A stretch of 64,000 bases of DNA, taken from NCBI GenBank assembly GCA_013823985.1, contig PNNB01000056.1:1-64000 (forward strand). The letters run 5' to 3'. The notes below the pieces were generated by a model that was not told the DNA's origin, ran no database searches, and saw only the letters and a list, made by a program, of their open reading frames with translations. The translations under genes were made by a program, and so were the position numbers. Numbering within the stretch: position 1 is the first letter of the stretch; each line of letters starts with the position of its first letter. Shown here piece by piece: positions 38,045 to 47,003 of the stretch. The stretch comes from Sphingopyxis sp. (lineage in GTDB: Bacteria > Pseudomonadota > Alphaproteobacteria > Sphingomonadales > Sphingomonadaceae).

Positions 38045-39925
38045 ATGCGCAGCGATGTAGATATCATTGTAATTGGTGGTGGCCATGCGGGCACCGAAGC
38101 CGCGGCCGTGGCTGCGCGAATGGGTGCACGCGTTGCTTTGGTCAGTTTCGACAAGACGACCATAGGCGCCATGTCTTGCAACCCGGCCATTGGCGGATTG
38201 GGCAAGGGCCATCTGGTCCGCGAGGTAGATGCCTTTGACGGTCTGATTGCCCGCGCGGCCGACGATGCCGCTATCCATTACCGGATGCTCAACGCGTCCA
38301 AGGGTGCAGCCGTGCAAGGGCCGCGCATCCAGGCCGATCGTGCCTTGTTCAAGGCTTCCATCCAGCGGCAACTGGCCGCACAGCCTAATTTGACCATTGT
38401 CGAAGGTGAGGCTGCCGCTTTACGTTTCGCGCCGGATAATGCCCTGTGCGTTGTTGGCGTCGATCTCGCCGATGGCAGCAGCATCGGCTGTTCCGCGGTG
38501 ATCTTGGCGACCGGCACCTTTCTGGGCGGAAAATTGTTTCGAGGGGAAGAGCGGCTGGAAGGTGGGCGGATAGGCGAATCTTCCGCGCTCAAGCTGGCTG
38601 ACCAGATTCGCGGAGCAGGTTTGCCGATGGCACGCCTGAAAACAGGCACGCCACCTCGTCTGGACGGCCGGACAATCAACTGGGCAAAGCTGGACGTACA
38701 GCCGTCCGACGACGGGTCGTGGACCATGTCACCACTTACCCCGCGCCGCCACATCCCGCAGCTATTCTGCGCCGTCAGCCGCACCAATAGCGACACCCAC
38801 GACATCATTCGGAGCGGCCTGGACCGGTCCCCTCTGTTTGGCGGCGATATTGCAGGGCAGGGACCGCGCTACTGCCCGTCTATCGAAGACAAGATATTCC
38901 GGTTCGGGGACCGGGACGGTCATCAGGTGTTTCTGGAACCCGAAGGTCTGGACAGCTTCCTGATTTACCCCAATGGCATTTCAACGTCCTTACCCACCGA
39001 TATCCAGATGACCATGGTCCGGTCCATGACTGGTCTGGAGCAATGCGAAATCGTGGTGCCCGGTTACGCTGTCGAATATGATCATATCGACCCACGCGCG
39101 CTCGATACCAGTTTGGCGGTGCGCGGCTTCGAAGGTCTCTATTGTGCAGGGCAAATCAACGGCACAACCGGTTATGAAGAAGCGGCGGCACAGGGCCTGA
39201 TTGCTGGTATGGGCGCTGCATCACGCCTTTTGGAGCGTGAAATGCCTGCGCTGGATCGGTCCAACAGCTATTTGGCCGTCATGGTCGACGACCTCATCTT
39301 ACAGGGCGTAACCGAGCCTTACCGGATGCTGACCGCGCGCGCCGAATATCGTCTGCGGCTCCGCGCCGATAATGCGTCGACACGATTGACGCCTTTGGCC
39401 TTGCAGTCGGGATGTGTGGGTGAAGAGCGCGCGCTCTGGTTCAACCAGCGTTTATGGGAGAAGCAGGCCCTTGAAACCGACTTTGCGCGCCAGGTTTCGG
39501 CGGACGAACTGCTCCGCCACGGTCTGGATGTGAAGCGGGATGCAGGCCGGATGTCTTTCTACGAATGGCTGCGTTTTCCGTCGGTGACCGTGCGCGACCT
39601 GCTGACTGTTTCACGTGAAACAATTTGGGAAGGCGACGAAGCCTTGCTGGACGAGTTGGAACAGGACGGACGCTATGCCCCGTATATTGAGCGTCAGAAG
39701 AATGAAATTCGGGACATTGCCGCCAATGAAAAGGTGCTCCTTCCGGACTGGATCGATTATAAATCCATTGCCGGTCTGTCGAACGAGATGGTTGAACGTT
39801 TGGACTCCGCTCGTCCGGAAAACCTCGCCGCAGCTGCGCGCGTCCGTGGCGTGACGCCGGCGGCGCTGGTTGCGATCATGGTTCATGCCAAAAGGGCACA
39901 GCAGATCAGCGATGTGGCCGCATGA
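38045..39925 (+). CDS. mnmG: tRNA uridine modification enzyme MnmG
   Basis: A 626-residue FAD enzyme, partner of MnmE. The N-terminal FAD fold is [20 protein letters not shown]. It has the [23 protein letters not shown] motif with the key Cys, and the [20 protein letters not shown] stretch; the C-terminal helical domain ends [14 protein letters not shown] parS site is embedded in its coding sequence as the residues VSRET (39607-39622). The start ATG follows GCGCGCC without a good ribosome site. It overlaps rsmG by four bases. Confidence 0.97.
   Translation: MRSDVDIIVIGGGHAGTEAAAVAARMGARVALVSFDKTTIGAMSCNPAIGGLGKGHLVREVDAFDGLIARAADDAAIHYRMLNASKGAAVQGPRIQADRALFKASIQRQLAAQPNLTIVEGEAAALRFAPDNALCVVGVDLADGSSIGCSAVILATGTFLGGKLFRGEERLEGGRIGESSALKLADQIRGAGLPMARLKTGTPPRLDGRTINWAKLDVQPSDDGSWTMSPLTPRRHIPQLFCAVSRTNSDTHDIIRSGLDRSPLFGGDIAGQGPRYCPSIEDKIFRFGDRDGHQVFLEPEGLDSFLIYPNGISTSLPTDIQMTMVRSMTGLEQCEIVVPGYAVEYDHIDPRALDTSLAVRGFEGLYCAGQINGTTGYEEAAAQGLIAGMGAASRLLEREMPALDRSNSYLAVMVDDLILQGVTEPYRMLTARAEYRLRLRADNASTRLTPLALQSGCVGEERALWFNQRLWEKQALETDFARQVSADELLRHGLDVKRDAGRMSFYEWLRFPSVTVRDLLTVSRETIWEGDEALLDELEQDGRYAPYIERQKNEIRDIAANEKVLLPDWIDYKSIAGLSNEMVERLDSARPENLAAAARVRGVTPAALVAIMVHAKRAQQISDVAA
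39607..39622. promoter_or_regulatory. parS: parS centromere site 2 (inside mnmG)
   Basis: A second exact TGTTTCACGTGAAACA palindrome lies within the mnmG coding frame and is read there as the residues TVSRET. It is about 1.6 kb from site 1 and 0.36 kb from site 3. Confidence 0.95.
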
Positions 39926-40587
39926 CTGAAGCAGAAGCACGGCAATGGCTGGAAGAGCATTTCACTGTTTCACGTGAAACACACGACAAGCTTGAAGCCT
40001 TTATCGCCTTTCTAAAGCGGGAGGCGGAGAGCCAAAATCTGATTTCGGCTTCGACGCTGGACCATATCTGGGACCGTCATATTGTCGACAGTGCCCAGCT
40101 TTTGCGCTTTTGCCCCGACGCACCACAGACCTGGATTGATCTCGGTTCCGGCGCGGGCTTTCCGGGGATTGTCGTCGCGGTGCTCAGCGGACACCACGTC
40201 ACCTTGGTGGAATCGCGCGGGCGGCGGATTGAATATTTGCAACGCGCCATTGCGCTGCTTGACCTGGAATCGCAGGTCACCATTGCCGGAATGCCGTTGG
40301 AGAGGGTTGAAACTGCCCCATATTCGGTCATCAGTGCGCGGGCCTTTGCTCCGTTGGACCGATTGTTCGATCTTGCCGCACGATTTTCCACAAATAAGAC
40401 GTTATGGCTGTTACCAAAGGGCAGGAATGCCGCTAAGGAATGGGAAGGGGTCCAATCGGTCTGGAAGGGGGAATTCCGGATCGAGTCGAGCGTGACCGAT
40501 GCCGAAGCGGGCATATTGGTCGGGCATTTGACGGGAAAAGACGAAAAACACACCGCTGCGGCGGCGAAGAGGCATCAGAGACGATGA
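39922..40587 (+). CDS. rsmG: 16S rRNA 7-methylguanosine methyltransferase RsmG
   Basis: A 221-residue SAM-dependent methyltransferase that methylates G527 of 16S rRNA. It has the SAM motif [16 protein letters not shown] (about residue 72), preceded by the family's HIVDSAQLL, and the later [13 protein letters not shown]. It begins inside mnmG's end by ATGA overlap and overlaps parA by four bases, so mnmG-rsmG-parA-parB is one operon. A parS site is embedded in its start region. Confidence 0.95.
   Translation: MTEAEARQWLEEHFTVSRETHDKLEAFIAFLKREAESQNLISASTLDHIWDRHIVDSAQLLRFCPDAPQTWIDLGSGAGFPGIVVAVLSGHHVTLVESRGRRIEYLQRAIALLDLESQVTIAGMPLERVETAPYSVISARAFAPLDRLFDLAARFSTNKTLWLLPKGRNAAKEWEGVQSVWKGEFRIESSVTDAEAGILVGHLTGKDEKHTAAAAKRHQRR
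39966..39981. promoter_or_regulatory. parS: parS centromere site 3 (inside rsmG)
   Basis: A third exact TGTTTCACGTGAAACA palindrome lies in the first 60 bases of rsmG, read in frame as TVSRET. It is about 0.6 kb upstream of parA and 8.3 kb from the predicted origin. Confidence 0.95.
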
Positions 40588-41363
40588 TTCGAATTGCTAT
40601 AGCGAACCAGAAGGGCGGGGTTGGAAAGACCACCACCGCAATCAATCTAGCAACGGCCTTGGCGGCTAGTGGCTGGCGCTGTGTGTTGGTGGATCTTGAT
40701 CCGCAGGGCAATGCATCGACCGGATTGGGCCTGAAGCAGGCTGAACGTGTACACAGCAGCTACGATCTGCTTTTGGGCGACGCGTCGTTGAAACACGCCG
40801 CTATTCCCACGATGATTCCGAATCTGGATATTGTCCCGGCGACGGTCGACCTGTCCGGAGCCGAAATCGAGCTGGTGGAATATGAGGACCGGACCGGACG
40901 GCTCAAGGCTGCCTTCGACAAGTCGGATACGCATTGGGACATTTGTCTCATCGACTGCCCTCCATCGCTGGGCCTTTTGACGATCAATTCGCTGGTTGCG
41001 GTCGATTCCATTTTGGTGCCCTTGCAGTGTGAATTTTTCGCGCTGGAAGGATTAAGTCAATTATTACAGACAGTTGAGCGTATTCAGAAGCGTTTCAATC
41101 CCAATCTAGCGATCATGGGTGTGGCTCTGACCATGTTTGACCGTCGGAACCGCCTGACCGATCAGGTTGCGGACGATGTGCGCAGTTGTCTGGGGGCTCT
41201 GGTCTTCGACACGGTTATTCCGCGCAACGTCCGTTTGTCCGAAGCACCGAGCCATGGTTTGCCTGCGCTTGTGTATGACCACCGTTGTTCGGGATCGGAA
41301 GCCTATATGAATCTGGCGCGTGAGCTGATCGGCCGTATGCCGGCACGGGAATTGGCTGCATGA
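40584..41363 (+). CDS. parA: Chromosome partitioning ATPase ParA
   Basis: A 259-residue deviant Walker ATPase that moves ParB-parS complexes and so segregates origins. The P-loop KGGVGKTT is at residues 10-17, with the signature lysine. VDLDPQGNASTGLG and DCPPSLGLLTINSL (Walker B) follow. It has no N-terminal DNA-binding domain, as expected for the chromosomal type. The ATG at 40584 overlaps the rsmG stop by four bases; a longer frame upstream is only the overlapping rsmG gene. Confidence 0.96.
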   Translation: MIRIAIANQKGGVGKTTTAINLATALAASGWRCVLVDLDPQGNASTGLGLKQAERVHSSYDLLLGDASLKHAAIPTMIPNLDIVPATVDLSGAEIELVEYEDRTGRLKAAFDKSDTHWDICLIDCPPSLGLLTINSLVAVDSILVPLQCEFFALEGLSQLLQTVERIQKRFNPNLAIMGVALTMFDRRNRLTDQVADDVRSCLGALVFDTVIPRNVRLSEAPSHGLPALVYDHRCSGSEAYMNLARELIGRMPARELAA

Positions 41364-42292
41364 CTCCGGACGAATCGGTCGAAAAGACACCGCTGCGCAA
41401 GAAGATGGGATTGGGTCGAGGTCTCGACGCATTGCTGGGTGAGGCTATTCGCGGCGATTCGGGTCCGGCGCCTGCCCCAGCGCCCCAAGTTACCGCAGCG
41501 CAGGGTGTGGCGATGATTTCGGTGGCCAGCATCAAGCCCAATCCGGAACAGCCGCGCCGCCATTTTGCCGACGATAAGCTTGATGAGCTCGCGGCCAGTA
41601 TCGGCCGTCACGGTATCATCCAGCCGATCGTGGTGCGTCCCTGGGGCGACGACTATCAGATTGTCGCGGGTGAACGCCGCTGGCGCGCGGCTCAACGTGC
41701 GCAAATCCACGAAGTTCCGGCGATTGTCCGCGATTTCGACGATACCGAAACGCTGGAAATCGCGCTGTTGGAAAATATCCAGCGCCAGGATCTCAACCCG
41801 ATTGAAGAGGCGGAAGCCTATCGCAAACTGACCGAATTGTTCGGACATAGCGCCGCAGCGTTGGCCGATCTGGTGCACAAATCGCGCAGCCATGTCGCCA
41901 ATATGATGCGGCTGTTGGATTTGCCTGCGCCGATTCGTGATCTCGTGATTGAGGAAAAGCTTTCCATGGGCCACGCCCGTGCGCTGCTGGGCAGCGACGA
42001 TGCGGTGCGGCTTGCCATGCTTGTCATCAAGCAGGGCCTTTCGGTCCGCGCCACCGAAGCGCTCGTCAAAAAGGGCCGCGCTCCGCAAGGGCAGGGTGGT
42101 TCGGCACGTGGTTCCGGCGGATCGGACAATGCCGACATCCATGCGGTTGAAACGCATCTGGGTGATTTGCTGGGCCTGAAGGTCAAGATCAACCAGCGCA
42201 ACGCCACCGGAGCGGGATCGGTGACATTCGAATATGGCAGTCTCGACCAGCTCGACATGTTGTGCCAGCGGTTAACCGGCGAAAAATTCTGA
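41360..42292 (+). CDS. parB: Chromosome partitioning protein ParB
   Basis: A 310-residue ParB. An N-terminal region carrying LGRGLDALLGEA leads into the CTP-binding/ParB-Srx part with KPNPEQPRRHF and GERRWRAAQRA (the GERR motif), then LLENIQRQDLNPIEEAEAY. A helix-turn-helix (about 130-230) binds parS, and the C-terminal dimer segment ends DMLCQRLTGEKF. It nucleates at parS and spreads as a CTP-dependent clamp. The ATG overlaps parA by four bases. Confidence 0.96.
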   Translation: MTPDESVEKTPLRKKMGLGRGLDALLGEAIRGDSGPAPAPAPQVTAAQGVAMISVASIKPNPEQPRRHFADDKLDELAASIGRHGIIQPIVVRPWGDDYQIVAGERRWRAAQRAQIHEVPAIVRDFDDTETLEIALLENIQRQDLNPIEEAEAYRKLTELFGHSAAALADLVHKSRSHVANMMRLLDLPAPIRDLVIEEKLSMGHARALLGSDDAVRLAMLVIKQGLSVRATEALVKKGRAPQGQGGSARGSGGSDNADIHAVETHLGDLLGLKVKINQRNATGAGSVTFEYGSLDQLDMLCQRLTGEKF

Positions 42293-42300
42293 GAATTTCG

Positions 42301-42324
42301 GGGTGGGGTGTTAAGGCTCCACCC
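42301..42324 (+). terminator. Weak candidate terminator after parB
   Basis: GGGTGG pairs with CCACCC across a twelve-base loop nine bases after the parB stop, followed by GTTCTT instead of a true T run. This may end the mnmE-parB operon, but the weak T tract makes it doubtful. The rest of 42325-42567 has no gene; it holds the leader of the DUF4402 gene. Confidence 0.35.
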
Positions 42325-42567
42325 GTTCTTCCCTGCAAAAATTTACATCTTCTCTGTGCGCCCCTTATCGGGGCTAAACCCGTGTCAGCGTTTCCAATAT
42401 AACGCTTTGCTGCGGGTTTCGGTGGATTTTGGCGTTCCGTCCCGTTCCCAAATGATAAGCTTCCATTAACCATGACATGCAGCAAAGCCTTATGATTCGA
42501 TGTGCATAAGCGACACTTGAATGCAGTGGGGCATTCTAATCTGCTTAAGTCACAAAAGGACCAGTAT

Positions 42568-43062
42568 ATGTTGAACAAGTCGAAAATCGCCCTTGCTGGC
42601 GCGATCGCTGCAGCCGCTTTGGTTTCGACCGGCGCCAATGCCGCGACCCAGACCGCTACTGCGGAAGTTGATATTCTTGCTGCCGTGCAGCTTGCACAAA
42701 ATGATGGCCTGGATCTGGGCGTCGTTGCGTCGAGCGCTGCTGCTGGCACCGTTACCTTGCCAACCACATCGAACACCCGCACCTGCTCGGCAGGCGTGAC
42801 CTGCGTTGGCACTGCACTGCGCGGCCGCTTCACCGTTTCGGGCGCGACTTCGGGCTATGTTGTTGGCGTTACCGTTCCTGCATCGACCACGCTGACTTCG
42901 GGTGCAAACTCGATGACGCTGACGCTGAACCCTTCGATCACGTCGTTCACCTCGACCGGTGCGGCTGAAGTATTCTTCGTTGGTGGTACGCTGGCCGTTG
43001 GTGCAAACCAGGCTGCAGGCACCTACACCGGCACGTACAACGTATCGGCTGACTATCAGTAA
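42568..43062 (+). CDS. DUF4402 protein, probable chaperone-usher-type pilin subunit
   Basis: A 164-residue secreted protein. The signal peptide runs to about residue 25 (ANA|ATQT). The mature part is rich in Thr, Ser, Ala and Gly beta strands, with one cysteine pair (CSAGVTC) and the DUF4402 pattern LDLGVV near its start. At its C-terminus it has a penultimate tyrosine and a glycine 14 residues from the end, the two marks of chaperone-usher pilins. This suits a subunit delivered by the downstream chaperone and usher-like protein. AAAGGA eight bases before the ATG is a good ribosome site. Confidence 0.8.
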   Translation: MLNKSKIALAGAIAAAALVSTGANAATQTATAEVDILAAVQLAQNDGLDLGVVASSAAAGTVTLPTTSNTRTCSAGVTCVGTALRGRFTVSGATSGYVVGVTVPASTTLTSGANSMTLTLNPSITSFTSTGAAEVFFVGGTLAVGANQAAGTYTGTYNVSADYQ

Positions 43063-43097
43063 TAGCCCCGCGTCTCCGGACGCAGGTTAGGGAGAGC

Positions 43098-43131
43098 AAC
43101 CCCCGGTGGCCCAGAGCCGCCGGGGGTTTTC
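43098..43131 (+). terminator. Terminator or attenuator after the DUF4402 gene
   Basis: A 13-bp GC-rich stem (AACCCCCGG...CCGGGGGTT with inner TGGC/GCCG) and a five-base loop is followed by TTTTCTTTG. It lies 35 bases after the DUF4402 stop and before the chaperone gene. It would end most transcripts after the abundant pilin-like gene and let a fraction read on to the chaperone and usher, the same logic as other pilus operons. Confidence 0.75.
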
Positions 43132-43250
43132 TTTGTCTGAAATCCATTCGTTAGCCGGATGGTAACCATATTCTGGCATGCCCGCAGGATGGACCCGTGC
43201 GGACAGGCGACCAGGCCGAACGCCGCACAAAATGTGGATGGGGAAACTAT

Positions 43251-44105
43251 ATGCGTACACGGCTCTTTTCGGCATGCCGTTTTTTTGCCGCCCGAATCAC
43301 GCTGGGCGGCGCTCTTTTGGCTGTGGTTACAACAGGCATTACGGCACCCGCCCAAGCGGCTGGGGATCTTCTGATCGCACCAACGCGCGTTATCCTCGAT
43401 GGCCGGCGCGGAACCGAGGTAATCCTCAACAATATCGGCGATGAAGAGGCGACCTACCGCATCACGCTCGAGCTGCGGCGGATGAACGATCAGGGGCGGC
43501 TCGACGATGTCGATGCCGCGGCCGCGAACGACAAGGAGAAATCGGCGCTCGACATCATCCGCTACGCCCCGCGCCGCGTGACCCTGCCGCCCAATCAGCC
43601 GCAGTCGATCCGAATTGGCCTGCAGGCGATCGATACGCTGCCCGATGGCGAATATCGCGCGCACATGCTGTTCCGCGCCATTCCCAAGACGCCGGCCGCC
43701 GATGGCACCGCCGACGCAAGCAACAGCCTGCGGATCCAGTTGATCCCCATTTATGGCATCAGCATCCCCGTCATTGTCCGCAAGGGCAATCTACAGGGCA
43801 CCGCCGCGCTGACCAATGTGCGCATGGGCAAGGATAATGAAGGCCCGACCCTTGAATTCGACATGGCACGCCAGGGCGATAAATCCATATTCGGCGAGAT
43901 CCATGTGACCAAGCCCGGCCAGTCCGAACCACTGTCGGTTGCCAAGGGAATCGCCATCTACCCCGAGGTCGCCAGCCGCTCGGTCTCTCTCCCCCTTCCC
44001 CCGGAAGTTGCGGCGAAGATGCGCGGAGATATCGTGCTTTCCTATTATGAAGCCCCCGAAGCCGGTGGCGGACTGATCGCACAGGTGCGCACCGTTCTTC
44101 CCTAA
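43251..44105 (+). CDS. PapD-like periplasmic pilus chaperone
   Basis: A 284-residue secreted protein with a signal peptide to about residue 36 (AQA|AGD). The mature region is a two-domain immunoglobulin-like chaperone of the PapD superfamily. Its first strands read DLLIAPTRVILDG, in line with the T-R-x-x-x-D-G of PapD and its conserved arginine (Arg46 here), and VTLPPNQPQSIRIGL corresponds to the G1 strand that completes subunits. The chaperone would keep the DUF4402 subunit soluble in the periplasm. GGGGAAA six bases before the ATG sets the start. It lies 27 bases before the usher-like gene. Confidence 0.82.
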   Translation: MRTRLFSACRFFAARITLGGALLAVVTTGITAPAQAAGDLLIAPTRVILDGRRGTEVILNNIGDEEATYRITLELRRMNDQGRLDDVDAAAANDKEKSALDIIRYAPRRVTLPPNQPQSIRIGLQAIDTLPDGEYRAHMLFRAIPKTPAADGTADASNSLRIQLIPIYGISIPVIVRKGNLQGTAALTNVRMGKDNEGPTLEFDMARQGDKSIFGEIHVTKPGQSEPLSVAKGIAIYPEVASRSVSLPLPPEVAAKMRGDIVLSYYEAPEAGGGLIAQVRTVLP

Positions 44106-44132
44106 GGGCGGAAGGCACCACTTTTTACGGAC

Positions 44133-46835
44133 ATGCGTAAATTTCTTCATAAGGCCGCACATGCACTGACGGCGATGGCCGTGGCGACGGGGATGCTCAC
44201 CATCCCGGTCGCTTCGGCGCGTGCGTCGACCTGGCAGCCGAATGAAGATGATGCATTGCTGTTCGATGTTCGCGTCGGCCAATGGCGCGTGGGCGATGGC
44301 GTGCGTGGCTATCAGACCGACAGCGGCGTATGTGTCGATTTCGCCGATATCATCATCGCCTTTGATCTTCCCGTCCGTGTTGACAAAAAGTCGCGCCGCG
44401 CAACTGGCTGGTTGTTCGAAGAAAGCCGCACCTTCACCCTTGATCGCGAATCTAGTACGGTACAAATCGTGAACAAAAGTTCGCCCGTCGCCGCCACCGC
44501 GATCCGCGATGTTCCCGAAGGCTGGTGCGTCGATACCAAGGTGCTCGCAAGCTGGCTGAATGTCGAGGTGAAGGCCGATCTGTCCAACGCGTTGCTGATT
44601 ATCAGCGCAGACCGCAAATTGCCGTTCGAGCTTGCCGAAGAGCGCAAGGCGCGGGCGGGCAAGGTGCGGCCGACCAAAGCCTTCGACCTCGCCAGCCTGC
44701 CGCAGGCGCGCGATCCCTATAAGATGTTCCGTACGCCCTCGGTCGACGTCGTGGCGTCAATCAGCGCCGCCCGCGACCAGCGCAGCGGCCGCCGTCTGGA
44801 CGCGCGCTATGAAATTTACGCCAGCGGAGAGGTCGCGGGCGCATCCTTTGACGCTCGGCTGTCGTCGGATGACCGGGGTGTTCCCGAAAATCTCCGCATG
44901 CGCGCCTATCGCACCGATCCGGACGGTGGCCTGCTCGGACCGTTGAAGGCGACGCACTGGGCGCTGGGCGATGTTTCGACCAATGTCACACCGCTTGGTA
45001 TCCAGACCACGGCTGGCCGCGGGGCCTTTGTCACCAACCGGCCGCTTAACCGCCCCGACAGTTTCGACCGCACCGTGTTCCGCGGCGAGCTGCCCAACGG
45101 GTGGGATGTCGAGCTGTACCGTAACGAACAATTGATCGGCTATGTCCAAAGCCGGGGCGATGGCCGCTATGAATTTCTCGATGTGCCGCTGCTCTATGGG
45201 CAGAACCGGTTCGAGGTCGTGCTGTACGGACCGCAGGGCCAGATCCGCCGCGATGTGAAAATGATCCCGGTGGGACTTGGCTCCATTCCGCCGCGCGAAA
45301 CCTATTATTGGGCAGGCGTGCAGGATGCGGGGCGCGATCTTATCAATCTGGATGGCGTTGATCCCAATGACTATCTCGGTTGGCGCGGCGGTTTCGGGGT
45401 TGAGAGGGGCCTTGACCCCAAGACGTCAGTCGCCGCCTCCTTTGTCAGCGCCGTTTTGCGCGGGGAACGGAATTATTATCTCGAAGGCTCGGTCCGCCGC
45501 GCCATTGGCCCCACATTGGTCGAGCTTGCCAGCGCGGCAAATCTGGTCGGCGGCTATGCCCTGCGCGGACAGGTTCTGGCGCAGGTCGGCGAAACCCTGA
45601 TCAGCGGCGAAAGCGCCTGGTTGCTCGGCGGCTATGAAAGTGAACGCTATGACCGCGATGTCCGCCGCTTCAACAGCCTGTCGGTCGATCACAGCTTGCG
45701 CTTTGGCCGCCATTATTTCCCCATACGGGCCGAAGTGCGCTATATCGACCGCATCGATGGCGGCCACCGATTGGAAGCCGAGTCACGAATATCGTTTAAT
45801 ATCAAGAAGATAAATGCAAGCGCCGAGCTGGACTGGGTAAAGGACGAAAGCCCGTTCGGCATAAGCCCCGACGCCCGGCTGAACGCATCTTTGCGCCTGT
45901 CGGGCCGCATCGGTGGTCTGCGTTTGCGCGGCGAAGCGACGGTCGGACTGACCGGCGAAAGCGGTTTTCGCGAATCCAAGATCACGGCGGAATGGCGCGC
46001 CGGGGAAAAGTCGGACTGGAAAGTCGAAGCCGGCTATTCCAACGGCGATTCCCGCGGACGGTTGGCCCTTGGTCACACCCGCCGGTTCAAACATTTCGCG
46101 CTGACAGGCCAGGTTGAAGCCGCCAGCGACGGATCGGTCGCGGCGGGCCTGAATCTCGCCTTCAGCATTGGACCTAATCCGCACGATGGCGGCATGCGCT
46201 TTGCCTCCGAAAAGCTTGCCTCGTCAGGGCAGGCCTTTGCGGTCGTGTTTCAGGACGAAAATGCCGACGGCATCCGCCAACCGGGCGAAGCAGTGCAAAA
46301 GGAAGTGGAGCTGACCGCAGGACTGTCTGCACGCGGCCCGCCGACCGATGCCCAAGGGCGCACGATCCTCGACGGGCTTCAACCTTATGAGCCGGTGCTG
46401 ATCGGAATCGACGCCTCCAGCCTGCCCGATCCCTTTGTCCAGCCCGCCACCAGCGGCGTTGTCGTCACCCCGCGCCCCGGCGTGCCGGTGGTGATCGAGT
46501 TGCCTTTGGTATCGGCCGGAGAAATTTCGGGCCAGTTGCAGCGCGAAGGCGGCAAGATCTTAAGCGGGGTCGATATCGAGCTGGTCGACAAAAACGGCCG
46601 CGTCGTAAAGACCACGCGCAGCGAATATGACGGCTTCTTCCTGTTCGAATTCGTCCCCTATGGCCGCTACAGCCTGCGCATCGCCGCGCTGGCGGCCAAT
46701 GTCGTCGGCGTCGAAATGGCGCTGCCGTCGATTGCGGACCTTGGCAAGAATAGCGGAAGTGTCGATTTGGGCGTCGTCCTCGCACGACCGGCGCAACGCG
46801 TGGCCGGACTAGCGCCGCCCGCGCAGGGGCCTTGA
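44133..46835 (+). CDS. Usher-like outer-membrane beta-barrel protein with C-terminal Ig-type domains
   Basis: A 900-residue secreted protein. The signal ends near residue 31 (SARA|S). Residues about 35-165 form a globular N-terminal region with four cysteines or fewer. A plug-like segment, GNQNRFEVVLYGPQGQIR (read as GQNRFEVVLYGPQ), lies near residue 360. A long amphipathic beta-strand series (about 410-690) fits a barrel. The C-terminus has an SdrB-like calcium motif DENADGIRQPGE and a carboxypeptidase-regulatory-type domain (about 785-850). It resembles TcfC-like ushers more than FimD. Together with the two genes upstream it would export and assemble a surface fibre. Confidence 0.7.
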   Translation: MRKFLHKAAHALTAMAVATGMLTIPVASARASTWQPNEDDALLFDVRVGQWRVGDGVRGYQTDSGVCVDFADIIIAFDLPVRVDKKSRRATGWLFEESRTFTLDRESSTVQIVNKSSPVAATAIRDVPEGWCVDTKVLASWLNVEVKADLSNALLIISADRKLPFELAEERKARAGKVRPTKAFDLASLPQARDPYKMFRTPSVDVVASISAARDQRSGRRLDARYEIYASGEVAGASFDARLSSDDRGVPENLRMRAYRTDPDGGLLGPLKATHWALGDVSTNVTPLGIQTTAGRGAFVTNRPLNRPDSFDRTVFRGELPNGWDVELYRNEQLIGYVQSRGDGRYEFLDVPLLYGQNRFEVVLYGPQGQIRRDVKMIPVGLGSIPPRETYYWAGVQDAGRDLINLDGVDPNDYLGWRGGFGVERGLDPKTSVAASFVSAVLRGERNYYLEGSVRRAIGPTLVELASAANLVGGYALRGQVLAQVGETLISGESAWLLGGYESERYDRDVRRFNSLSVDHSLRFGRHYFPIRAEVRYIDRIDGGHRLEAESRISFNIKKINASAELDWVKDESPFGISPDARLNASLRLSGRIGGLRLRGEATVGLTGESGFRESKITAEWRAGEKSDWKVEAGYSNGDSRGRLALGHTRRFKHFALTGQVEAASDGSVAAGLNLAFSIGPNPHDGGMRFASEKLASSGQAFAVVFQDENADGIRQPGEAVQKEVELTAGLSARGPPTDAQGRTILDGLQPYEPVLIGIDASSLPDPFVQPATSGVVVTPRPGVPVVIELPLVSAGEISGQLQREGGKILSGVDIELVDKNGRVVKTTRSEYDGFFLFEFVPYGRYSLRIAALAANVVGVEMALPSIADLGKNSGSVDLGVVLARPAQRVAGLAPPAQGP

Positions 46836-46934
46836 GGTTTTGTCGTCAGAAGGAAGAAGGCGATAAGGAAGAAGGCGTTGCGTTTGCTGGGTCAGGCTGC
46901 GCTTTTTTCGTGCGAATCTATCCAGAAAGCTGCC

Positions 46935-46962
46935 GTCACCCTGAACTTGTTTCAGGGTCCAT
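46935..46962 (+). repeat. Intergenic repeat, copy 1 (28 bp)
   Basis: A 28-base unit beginning GTCACCCTGAACTTG and ending GGTCCAT, whose core CCCTGAACTTGTTTCAGGG is itself a near palindrome. It lies between the usher-like gene and the membrane-protein gene. Identical units occur at 47987-48014 and, inverted, at 48102-48129. Such units are dispersed in many sphingomonad and other alphaproteobacterial intergenic regions. Confidence 0.9.
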
Positions 46963-47003
46963 TAGTCCACCCAATCCTACTGCCATAGCGTATTTGCGTT
47001 AAA

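Noticed and set aside
41303..42157. A 284-codon minus-strand open frame antisense to parB
   Set aside because: It mirrors parB, whose protein motifs are complete, and shows no family features of its own.
46850..46879. Tandem pair of 15-base units (AAGGAAGAAGGCG core)
   Set aside because: Only two units, differing at the last base or two; probably slippage in purine-rich DNA, without sign of function.
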